DNA of 24,188 bases from assembly GCF_016785185.1 (NCBI RefSeq), contig NZ_JAEKDY010000051.1; one strand, 5' to 3'. Below the pieces are notes generated by a model. It made no database searches and was not told the DNA's origin. It saw nothing but the letters and a program-made list of their open reading frames with translations. A program made the position numbers and the translations under genes. The DNA comes from Heyndrickxia sporothermodurans (lineage in GTDB: Bacteria; Bacillota; Bacilli; Bacillales; Bacillaceae_C). Position 1 is the first letter of the stretch, and each line of letters starts with the position of its first letter. This document shows positions 1-6,482 of the stretch, one piece after another.

Positions 1-127
1 TCGCCCTTGTTAACCTTGGATCAAACCATTGGCGTGTTTGTCAAGAGCGATTGCGGGAGCTCCCCACCTAATAAATGGAAAGTAACCTAAACAACTATTT
101 AGTTTTCATAGAACTTTTTACAATACC
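1..127. repeat. Left copy of 127-bp terminal inverted repeat (probable IS end)
   Basis: Bases 1-127 are the exact reverse complement of 24062-24188, and the match stops abruptly at 127/128. The inner edge reads GGTATTGTAAAAAGTTC when viewed from the unique DNA into the repeat. It contains the palindrome GGGAGCTCCC at 55-64 and no complete reading frame. The repeat cuts into oppD, which is what an insertion sequence would do. No transposase is present, so the family cannot be named. The exact length of 127 could also reflect assembly overlap within a longer repeat. Confidence 0.75.
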
Positions 128-962
128 AAAAATAAAAGGGGGAAAAATTCTTTTTCAAGGAAAAGATTTGCTAAAGCTTTCTAAAAATGGGATGCGAAAA
201 ATGAAAGGTTCCAAACTTAGTATGGTCTTTCAGGATCCAATGACCTCTTTAAATCCAACGATGAAGGTAGGAAAGCAAATCGAGGAAGCGATTTTAAACC
301 ATCAAACAGTGACTAAAGCTGAAGCAAAAAGAACCGCTATTGAGATGATTAAGATTGTTGGAATTCCAAACCCTGAAGAAAGATATCATCAATACCCGCA
401 TGAATTCAGCGGAGGAATGAGGCAAAGGGCGATGATTGCCATTGCTCTTGCTTGTAACCCTGAGCTTCTTATTGCCGATGAACCGACAACCGCTTTGGAC
501 GTAACCATTCAGGCACAGGTGTTGAATTTAATGAAAGAACTAAAGGAAAAAACGGATACATCCATTATATTAATTACACATGATTTAGGGGTCGTAGCAG
601 AAACGGCCCAAAGGGTAGCTGTCATGTATGCAGGCGTTATCGTGGAAACAGCTACAGTAGAGGATATATTCGAATCACCTAAGCACCCTTATACATGGGG
701 GTTGCTAGAATCGATTCCTAATTTCGATTCAGAAGATAAAGAACGTCTTATTCCTATTGAGGGTTCTCCTCCGGATTTATTCAACCCACCAAAGGGTTGT
801 CCATTCGCGGCAAGATGCAAATATGCAATGGAAGTTTGTGTCGATCATATGCCCCCAAATTTTGATATGGGGAACGGACATACGGCAAAATGCTGGTTGA
901 ATGATGCCAGGTCTCCAAAGGTTGAAGATTTAGTAGCAGCAGGGAGGGAACAAAATGAGTGA
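75..962 (+). CDS. oppD: Oligopeptide ABC transporter ATPase OppD, 5'-truncated at the repeat boundary
   Basis: This is one of the two cytoplasmic ATPases that power an oligopeptide importer. The OppD-like sequence begins only at about residue 18 (base 126, PKIKGGKILF). Residues 1-17 are read from the flanking repeat and are not homologous in appearance. The Q-loop (FQDPMTSLNP), signature (FSGGMRQR), Walker B (LLIADEP) and H-loop (ITHD) are present. The C-terminal peptide-transporter extension with its Cys cluster (CPFAARC, then VCV and AKCW) is also present. The N-terminal part with Walker A (GESGCGKS), about 70-75 residues, is missing, so this form cannot bind ATP normally. The ATG at 75 has no ribosome binding site and its in-frame join to oppD looks accidental. 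The stop overlaps the oppF start by 8 bases. The missing 5' part and oppB/oppC should lie beyond the repeat if the gene was interrupted rather than deleted. Confidence 0.9.
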   Translation: MESNLNNYLVFIELFTIPKIKGGKILFQGKDLLKLSKNGMRKMKGSKLSMVFQDPMTSLNPTMKVGKQIEEAILNHQTVTKAEAKRTAIEMIKIVGIPNPEERYHQYPHEFSGGMRQRAMIAIALACNPELLIADEPTTALDVTIQAQVLNLMKELKEKTDTSIILITHDLGVVAETAQRVAVMYAGVIVETATVEDIFESPKHPYTWGLLESIPNFDSEDKERLIPIEGSPPDLFNPPKGCPFAARCKYAMEVCVDHMPPNFDMGNGHTAKCWLNDARSPKVEDLVAAGREQNE

Positions 963-1908
963 GACACTTCTTGAGGTGAAAAATTTAAAAAAATACTTTC
1001 AAATTAAGAAAGATCAAACAGTAAAATCAGTGGATGATATTTCTTTCTATATTCGCAAAGGTGAAACATTTGGTCTCGTTGGTGAAAGCGGAAGTGGTAA
1101 ATCAACTCTCGGAAAAACGATTGTTGGTCTGCAGGCTCCAAGTGAAGGGAATATTTTCTACAATCAACAAGATGTTGGAACACTAGATTCGAAGAAAAAG
1201 AAACTAGTGAATAAAGAAATGCAAATTATTTTCCAAGATCCCCATGCCTCTCTTAACCCAAGAATGAGAGTAGGAGATATTATTGCAGAAGGAATTGATG
1301 CCTATAAGCTTGCCAAAGGCTCCGAGCGTCAGAACCGCATCTATGAGCTACTGGAAAAAGTAGGACTTAGCCCAGATCACGCCAAAAGATATCCGCATGA
1401 ATTTAGTGGCGGTCAAAGACAAAGAATCGGAATTGCAAGAGCGCTTGCAGTACAGCCTAAATTTATTGTTGCGGATGAGCCAATCTCCGCACTAGATGTA
1501 TCGATTCAAGCACAAGTCATTAACTTATTAGATGATTTAAAACAGCAGGAAGGCCTAACCTATTTATTTATTGCCCATGATTTAGGGATGGTCAAACATA
1601 TAAGTGATCGAATTGGTGTGATGTATTTAGGAAAAATGATGGAACTATGCGATAGCCATGAGTTGTTTAAGAATCCGTTACATCCTTATACCCAAGCATT
1701 GCTATCCGCTATTCCGGTAGCCAACCCGAAAGCAGTGAAAAGGGAGAGGATAGTATTAGGGGGAGATCCACCAAGTCCGGTTCGTCCACCTAAGGGATGT
1801 CGTTTTAGTACAAGATGCCCTCATGCAATGGACATTTGTCACGGACAAGCACCGGAATGGAAGGAAGTCCAAAAAGATCATTGGACAGCCTGTCATTTAT
1901 ATAAGTAA
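955..1908 (+). CDS. oppF: Oligopeptide ABC transporter ATPase OppF
   Basis: Second ATPase of the oligopeptide importer, 317 residues, full length for OppF. Walker A is GESGSGKST at residues 43-51, followed by the Q-loop (FQDPHASLNP), signature FSGGQRQR, Walker B FIVADEP and the H-loop IAHD. The C-terminal oligopeptide/dipeptide extension has the family Cys residues (CRFSTRC, MDIC, TACH). It overlaps oppD by 8 bases, with AGGGAGG inside the end of oppD as ribosome binding site, so the two are translationally coupled. With oppD truncated upstream, a working OppD-OppF heterodimer is unlikely unless another OppD substitutes. The ATPase would dock on OppB/OppC permeases that are not in this window. 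Confidence 0.95.
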   Translation: MSETLLEVKNLKKYFQIKKDQTVKSVDDISFYIRKGETFGLVGESGSGKSTLGKTIVGLQAPSEGNIFYNQQDVGTLDSKKKKLVNKEMQIIFQDPHASLNPRMRVGDIIAEGIDAYKLAKGSERQNRIYELLEKVGLSPDHAKRYPHEFSGGQRQRIGIARALAVQPKFIVADEPISALDVSIQAQVINLLDDLKQQEGLTYLFIAHDLGMVKHISDRIGVMYLGKMMELCDSHELFKNPLHPYTQALLSAIPVANPKAVKRERIVLGGDPPSPVRPPKGCRFSTRCPHAMDICHGQAPEWKEVQKDHWTACHLYK

Positions 1909-1978
1909 GCCCCCCGCGCGAAGTAGTATCTATTTCCCGCCCAATGAATCAAAACGAATGAAATGAGGAGGAAGGTTA

Positions 1979-3586
1979 ATGAAAAAGTGGATTATCATGT
2001 TAGTTGCAATGCTTTCCCTATCTAGTATTCTAGCTGGATGTGGGGGAGACAAACAGGCATCAGGAGATAGTAAAGACGGGAAACAGGAAATGACACTCGG
2101 TATGACAACCGAGCCACCTGCCATTGATCCGGCAATTGCTACTGATACAACATCTGGTTGGGTATTGGATCATATTTTTGAAGGTTTATATACACGTGAT
2201 AAAGAAGGGAACCCAGTTCTAGGAGCAGCAAAGGATCAAAAGGTATCTGATGATGGGAAAACCTATACATTCACACTGCGTGATGATGCGAAATGGTCTG
2301 ATGGCAGCCCTGTCACAGCACAAGATTTTGAATTTGCTTGGAAAAATGTGTTAAACCCTGATACAGGAAGCGCATTTGCTTTCTATATGTACTATATTAA
2401 AGGCGCTGAAAACTATAACAAAGGAAAAGGCACTGCCGATAAAGTGGGCGTTAAAGCATTAGATGAAAAAACATTGCAAGTAGAGTTAAATGCACCGCTT
2501 GGCTACTTTGATAAATTATTAACCATGTGGACATTCTATCCTGTTAAAAAAGATATCGTTGAAGGAAATAAAAACTGGTCAGCAGATGCAAAAAATTATG
2601 TTAGTAATGGCCCATTCAAAATGACAGATTGGAAGCATAATAGTGAGGTTGTATTAGAGAAAAATGACAACTATTATGGTAAAAAAGACGTGAACTTGAA
2701 AAAGGTAACATTTAAAATTGTTACAGATGCAACGACTTACTATCAAATGTATAAAACAAATGAGCTAGATTTCATTATGACTTTACCAACAGATGCAGTC
2801 ACTGCAGAGAAAAATAATAAAGAGTATCAAGAAGTTCCTTACTTTGGAACATATATGTACATGTTTAATGTAGAAAAAGCGCCGTTTAATAACGTGAAAA
2901 TTCGTAAAGCATTTGCCATGTCAATTGATCGAAAAGCACTTGCAGAAAACGTAACAAAAGCTGGCGAAATTCCTGCATATGGAATGGTTCCTCCAGGTGT
3001 TAAGTCACCAGATGGTGATTTCAGAGAAAAAGGCGGCAACTATTTCGAAGAGAATTTCGATGAAGCGAAAAAATTATTAGCTGAAGGAATGAAGGAAGAA
3101 GGCTGGGATAAGCTTCCACAAGTTACACTCCTTTATAATACAGCAGAAAACAATAAGAAAATGGCAGAAGCTGTACAAGAAATGATTAAGAAAAATCTTG
3201 GAGTAGATATTAAAGTTAGCAACCAAGAATGGAAAACATATTTAGATACAACAAAACAACATAATTTCCAAATGGCACGTATGGGATGGATCGGAAGCTT
3301 CGTAGATCCAGTCATCATGCTCGACTACTATTTAGGTGACAGCCCTAATAACCGTACAGGCTGGGTAAATAAGCAATTTGATGAAATTATGGCAAAATCA
3401 AAAATTGAACAAGATGAAAACAAACGCTTCGAGTTATTGCATCAAGCAGAAGAAGTATTAATGGCCGATCAACCATTTATGCCAGTATACTTCTATACAA
3501 ACACATACCTAACATCATCAAAATTTAAAGACATTGCTTACTATGTAAACCGTTACCCATTCCTGAAATGGGCAAAAAAAGAGTAG
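1979..3586 (+). CDS. oppA: Oligopeptide-binding lipoprotein OppA (extracellular solute-binding family 5)
   Basis: Peptide receptor anchored on the outer face of the membrane, 535 residues. It has a lipoprotein signal peptide: basic MKK, a hydrophobic core, then lipobox LAGC with the lipidated Cys at 21. The mature part shows family 5 features: MTLGMTTEPPAIDPA near the start, TLRDDAKWSDGSPVTAQDF, and a DAKKLL-like segment (FDEAKKLLAEGM) near residue 360. AGGAGG at 1966-1971 gives a strong start 7 bases downstream. It follows oppF by 70 bases without a visible terminator, so it is probably cotranscribed as in oppBCDFA-type operons. It may still be made from internal promoters even though oppD is broken. 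The exact peptide range is not readable. Confidence 0.93.
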   Translation: MKKWIIMLVAMLSLSSILAGCGGDKQASGDSKDGKQEMTLGMTTEPPAIDPAIATDTTSGWVLDHIFEGLYTRDKEGNPVLGAAKDQKVSDDGKTYTFTLRDDAKWSDGSPVTAQDFEFAWKNVLNPDTGSAFAFYMYYIKGAENYNKGKGTADKVGVKALDEKTLQVELNAPLGYFDKLLTMWTFYPVKKDIVEGNKNWSADAKNYVSNGPFKMTDWKHNSEVVLEKNDNYYGKKDVNLKKVTFKIVTDATTYYQMYKTNELDFIMTLPTDAVTAEKNNKEYQEVPYFGTYMYMFNVEKAPFNNVKIRKAFAMSIDRKALAENVTKAGEIPAYGMVPPGVKSPDGDFREKGGNYFEENFDEAKKLLAEGMKEEGWDKLPQVTLLYNTAENNKKMAEAVQEMIKKNLGVDIKVSNQEWKTYLDTTKQHNFQMARMGWIGSFVDPVIMLDYYLGDSPNNRTGWVNKQFDEIMAKSKIEQDENKRFELLHQAEEVLMADQPFMPVYFYTNTYLTSSKFKDIAYYVNRYPFLKWAKKE

Positions 3587-3624
3587 ACTTTTGATTGAAA
3601 GGTAAATATTAAATAAACAAAAAA

Positions 3625-3655
3625 GGCAGTGGGGCAACGGACCCGCCCTACTGTC
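3625..3655. other. 11-bp hairpin between oppA and the DUF3899 gene
   Basis: Arms 3625-3635 and 3645-3655 pair over 11 positions with two G-U pairs and a 9-base loop. An A-run lies just before the left arm and no T-run follows the right arm. On the plus strand it is therefore not a classical terminator. It may protect the 3' end of oppA mRNA or reduce read-through. On the minus strand it would look like a terminator, but no minus-strand gene is nearby. Confidence 0.5.
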
Positions 3656-3672
3656 CCAAGGTAGGGAATAGA

Positions 3673-4047
3673 ATGAAAAAACATTTCATGTTAGGTGCAC
3701 TATTTTTATGTTTATTGATTGGTTTTAAGATTTGGGAAGACCTATCACTATTGAATATGATTAATCTGACGTTTTTATTAGGGATTATTGCATTAGTGAT
3801 AACTGTCACCATTAACATCTGGAAAACGGGCTTTTTATCCTTATTTATCGATGGTTTTCGTGTTTTAGGTCAGTTCGTTATTCCGAAAACAAGATCAGCA
3901 ATACGCGCCGATGACCGAATAAAAAATGATGAACAACTCAATCAATGGAAAGCAAACATAGCTGCATGGATTTCCTATACTTTCACAAACTTAGCTGTTA
4001 TTTCATTAACCGTTTCTCTTATCAGTTTAATAGTGTATTATCAATAA
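3673..4047 (+). CDS. DUF3899-like small membrane protein
   Basis: A 124-residue protein of unknown function. Three hydrophobic segments are visible at about residues 4-21, 28-50 and 100-122. Between the last two lies a hydrophilic stretch rich in basic and acidic residues (about 73-95, KTRSAIRADDRIKNDEQ), probably cytosolic. Size and topology match DUF3899 proteins, which from general knowledge often sit at the end of Bacillus opp operons; I assign the family by resemblance only. An AAGGTAGGG element 8-16 bases upstream is the likely ribosome binding site. It lies 86 bases after oppA, separated by a hairpin, and is followed at once by a strong terminator, so it is probably the last gene of the opp transcript. 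No catalytic motif is visible. Confidence 0.75.
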   Translation: MKKHFMLGALFLCLLIGFKIWEDLSLLNMINLTFLLGIIALVITVTINIWKTGFLSLFIDGFRVLGQFVIPKTRSAIRADDRIKNDEQLNQWKANIAAWISYTFTNLAVISLTVSLISLIVYYQ

Positions 4048-4063
4048 AGTTTTAAAAAGGAAC

Positions 4064-4093
4064 ATGGACACGGGACACCGTGTCTATTTTTTT
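4064..4093 (+). terminator. Rho-independent terminator of the opp operon
   Basis: A 10-bp stem (4064-4073 with 4078-4087, core GACACGG/CCGTGTC, one G-U) has a 4-base GACA loop and a T-run at 4087-4093. It lies 17 bases after the DUF3899 stop codon. Confidence 0.92.
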
Positions 4094-4156
4094 AGTCTTT
4101 TTAAACTACACGCCCCGCCTTTTAGCAATCGAACTTGTGAAGGTGTACCAGAAAAA

Positions 4157-4380
4157 GAAAAAAGGTAAATTCAAAAACAGCGTATGCGTCACAAAATCAA
4201 AAGTATGATGCACAAACAATAATCAATGCGTCACAAACTAGATTCTATGATCCACAAAAGGAAAAAAGGTAGATTCAAAAGGTGCGTATGCGTCACAAAA
4301 CCAAAAGTATGATGCACAAACAATAATCAATGCGTCACAAACTGAAATCTATAATCCACAAAAAGAAAAAAGCTAGATTA
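4157..4380. repeat. Two tandem 104-bp units made of ~21-bp subrepeats, plus a partial third
   Basis: Unit 1 is 4157-4260 and unit 2 is 4261-4364. A third unit starts at 4365 and decays within about 16 bases. Inside each unit a 12-base core (ATGCGTCACAAA, ATGATGCACAAA, ATGCGTCACAAA, ATGATCCACAAA or ATAATCCACAAA) recurs at exact 21-base steps: 4184, 4205, 4226, 4247 and again 4288, 4309, 4330, 4351. A degenerate fifth subunit fills the rest of each unit. No long open frame crosses it and there is no dyad symmetry. Function is unknown. Confidence 0.9.
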
Positions 4381-4483
4381 TTAGGCAGTTTTGGACGTAA
4401 TCCACTGTAACCAACTGACCTTTTGGTTTAGATTCCCGTTTTCATAGGAGTGTTTGTTTGCAAGTTTTATTATAATTTGAGCG

Positions 4484-4520
4484 AAAAAGAGTCCCATCTA
4501 GATTACTAGGTGGGACTCTT
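4484..4520 (-). terminator. Terminator downstream of the RpiR-family regulator
   Basis: A 14-bp stem (4488-4501 with 4506-4519, one G-U pair, 4-base loop) has an A-run at 4484-4488 on the plus strand. Read on the minus strand it is a GC-containing hairpin followed by TTTTT. It is about 120 bases past the stop of the minus-strand regulator gene, the only gene it can serve. Confidence 0.8.
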
Positions 4521-4638
4521 TACGTATTCAAACTAAATACATTTTTTAAATCTGCTTTAATTTATCTATGTCATACGGTAGATCTGATCTATTTTTTCGC
4601 CTTTCCCGATTTTGCATTTTATAAATACATACATTCCT

Positions 4639-5427
4639 CTAACTTAATTTCTCTTCCGTCCGAATAGCATATGCATCTAATATAATCCGAGCCATTACTT
4701 GGATAGGCAAACGTGATCGCACCTCATATTCAGGGAAATAGGATATCTCTGACTTAAAGCCGACTAAAGAGATTTCACATAAATCATATAATGGACTGTT
4801 CTGATTCGCAGTAAGGAGAAGGGTGCTTACCCCTTTTTCTTGACAGTTTTGGGCAGCCTCGACAAGTTCCTTTGTTTTTCCGTTTAAAGATACAAAAATA
4901 ACAATATTTTTTTTATCGATTTTTTTACTAATCGTCCTTATGATATTTGGATCATCATGCAGCTCACAGCTTTTTCCTAACAATTGAAATTTAACCATCA
5001 TTTCTTTTGCGATTAGTTCGGAGAAGCCGCGGGCAAAGATGATGATTTTTTTGGAATGAATGATTTTCTGTAGTGCATCTTCAATTGTCCCGCTATCCAG
5101 AAGCTGAATGGTTTTGATGACTTCTTGCTCATTTTTCAAAATCGCTTCTTGGATTTTTTTATCAATCTTTTCCACAATCGAAAATTCAGTGCTTGAGTCA
5201 AAATCATCTTTTAAATGGATTTTAAAAGCGGTGAAACCACTATAACCTAATTTTTGCATCGTACGAACAATGGTCGCAGTCGAAACGTTTGCCTGTTCAC
5301 TCAATTTTACAATGGAGATTTGCGGAATCGTGTCTAAATGCTGCTTTATATAGTCGATTAAATATCTCTCTGTTTCGCTTAATGTATTATACTGATTTTT
5401 CGCTCTATTTAAAAACGATTGTGACAC
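4639..5427 (-). CDS. MurR/RpiR-family transcriptional regulator (HTH plus SIS domain)
   Basis: Sugar-phosphate-responsive DNA-binding regulator. The N-terminal helix-turn-helix covers roughly the first 75 residues (LSETERYLIDYIKQH, then VSTATIVRTMQKLGYSGF). A SIS sugar-phosphate-binding domain follows at about 105-235 (KKIIIFARGFSELIAKEM; NIVIFVSLNGKTKELVEAA). I place the start at GTG 5427 (262 residues) because GGAG at 5437-5440 lies 9 bases away. ATG 5436 directly abuts that GGAG, and the longer frame from 5484 has no ribosome binding site. The gene is divergent from the kinase-PTS-aldolase operon and shares a 128-bp upstream region with two palindromes, so it very probably controls that operon and itself. 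The ligand is likely a ketose phosphate, by inference. Confidence 0.9.
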   Translation of the reverse strand: MSQSFLNRAKNQYNTLSETERYLIDYIKQHLDTIPQISIVKLSEQANVSTATIVRTMQKLGYSGFTAFKIHLKDDFDSSTEFSIVEKIDKKIQEAILKNEQEVIKTIQLLDSGTIEDALQKIIHSKKIIIFARGFSELIAKEMMVKFQLLGKSCELHDDPNIIRTISKKIDKKNIVIFVSLNGKTKELVEAAQNCQEKGVSTLLLTANQNSPLYDLCEISLVGFKSEISYFPEYEVRSRLPIQVMARIILDAYAIRTEEKLS

Positions 5428-5459
5428 ATGTACCATCTCCAAAAAGAAAAGTTTTACAT

Positions 5460-5489
5460 TGAAAACGTTTAACTTTGTAAACATTTACA
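5460..5489. promoter_or_regulatory. Two tandem cre-like palindromes in the divergent sugar promoter region
   Basis: TGAAAACGTTTAAC at 5460-5473 and TGTAAACATTTACA at 5476-5489 each differ from the catabolite response element TGWAARCGYTWNCW at one position. They are spaced 16 bases apart. They may bind CcpA, the divergent RpiR regulator, or one each. A TATAAA at 5514-5519 could be a -10 for the kinase operon, but I see no convincing -35. Confidence 0.55.
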
Positions 5490-5555
5490 TAACTTATTGT
5501 GCCACAATTACAGTATAAAGTGAAACAAAAGGCAGGAAGAAAGAAGGGAAACAAC

Positions 5556-6482
5556 ATGATTTATACATGTACGATGAACCCAGCTATTGATTTATTTACT
5601 GAGTTTGAACAATTTTCTCCCTTTGTTGTCAATCGCAGCAATTTTGAGGACTATCAAGCGAATGGTAAAGCTATTAATATTTCGTTTATGTTAAAAAAGC
5701 TAAACATTGATAGTACTGCCACAGGATTTTTAGGTGGATTCACGGGAAAATATATTGAAGAAGAATTAGTCAGAAACTCAATTGATGTGAATTTTATCAA
5801 AGTGGATGGAATTACCAGAATTAATACATTTATCCGCTCCGGCGAATTAGAATACAAAGCGGTCAATAAAGGACCCGAAATTAATCAAAACGCACAGGAA
5901 GCATTGCTTAAATACATTAAAACTTTCACGAACGAGGATATGTTATTTGTTTCTGGAAGCTTGCCAAAAGGAGTAAAGGATGACATTTTTGTGACCATCG
6001 CGAAATTATCTCAGGAGCAAGGCTTTTCTTTAGTGCTAGATATTAGTTCTGAAAGATTAATAGACTGCTTACCTTATCATCCATATTTAATAAAACCAAA
6101 TGATGAGGAGCTAGCCCATCTCTTAGGTGTTTCGAAACTAGAATCAGAACAAGAACTTGTTAAAGCAGCACAACAGCTATTAGATAAAGGTGCAGAAAGA
6201 ATATTAGTTTCCCGCGGTGAAAAAGGAGCTTTGTACGTTGATGAAAAACATGTTTTATGGACAACCGCTCCTAAAGGAAAAGTGGTGAATACAGCTTGTG
6301 CCGGGGACACGATGCTCGCTGTATTTGTTGGGAAGCTGATACAAACAGGGGATTTAGAAGAAGCATTAATTTATGCAACGGCAGCTGGATCATCTACAGC
6401 TTTTACAGCGGGGTTAAGTAATTTGGAGGATATTCCCTTATTAAGAAAGCAAATTCAACTAAAAAGGGGGTCATATAAATGA
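5556..6482 (+). CDS. PfkB-family 1-phosphofructokinase / tagatose-1-phosphate kinase
   Basis: Cytosolic sugar kinase of the ribokinase/PfkB family, 308 residues. It phosphorylates a ketohexose 1-phosphate at C6 to the 1,6-bisphosphate. The N-terminus MIYTCTMNPAIDLF is typical of FruK/LacC-type enzymes. NGKAINIS (about 33-40) is the substrate-binding glycine region. The C-terminal anion-hole motif reads ACAGDT with the catalytic Asp at 251. The start is ATG 5556, preceded by AAGAAGGGAA; the frame opens further upstream at a GTG (5499) but that part lacks family similarity. The stop overlaps the PTS gene start in ATGA (4 bases), so translation is coupled. Pairing with a LacD aldolase suggests tagatose-1-phosphate as substrate, although fructose-1-phosphate is equally compatible with the sequence. 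Confidence 0.88.
   Translation: MIYTCTMNPAIDLFTEFEQFSPFVVNRSNFEDYQANGKAINISFMLKKLNIDSTATGFLGGFTGKYIEEELVRNSIDVNFIKVDGITRINTFIRSGELEYKAVNKGPEINQNAQEALLKYIKTFTNEDMLFVSGSLPKGVKDDIFVTIAKLSQEQGFSLVLDISSERLIDCLPYHPYLIKPNDEELAHLLGVSKLESEQELVKAAQQLLDKGAERILVSRGEKGALYVDEKHVLWTTAPKGKVVNTACAGDTMLAVFVGKLIQTGDLEEALIYATAAGSSTAFTAGLSNLEDIPLLRKQIQLKRGSYK

Noticed and set aside
75..127. True N-terminus of OppD starting at ATG 75
   Set aside because: The 17 residues lie within the repeat that recurs at the other end of the window, there is no ribosome binding site, and Walker A is absent.
3587..3672. T-box or other riboswitch before the DUF3899 gene
   Set aside because: Only 86 bases with a single hairpin; no T-box sequence or known aptamer pattern is visible.
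4157..4380. CRISPR array
   Set aside because: The spacers between the 12-base cores are themselves repeated between the two 104-base units, the repeats are short and not palindromic, and no cas genes are present.
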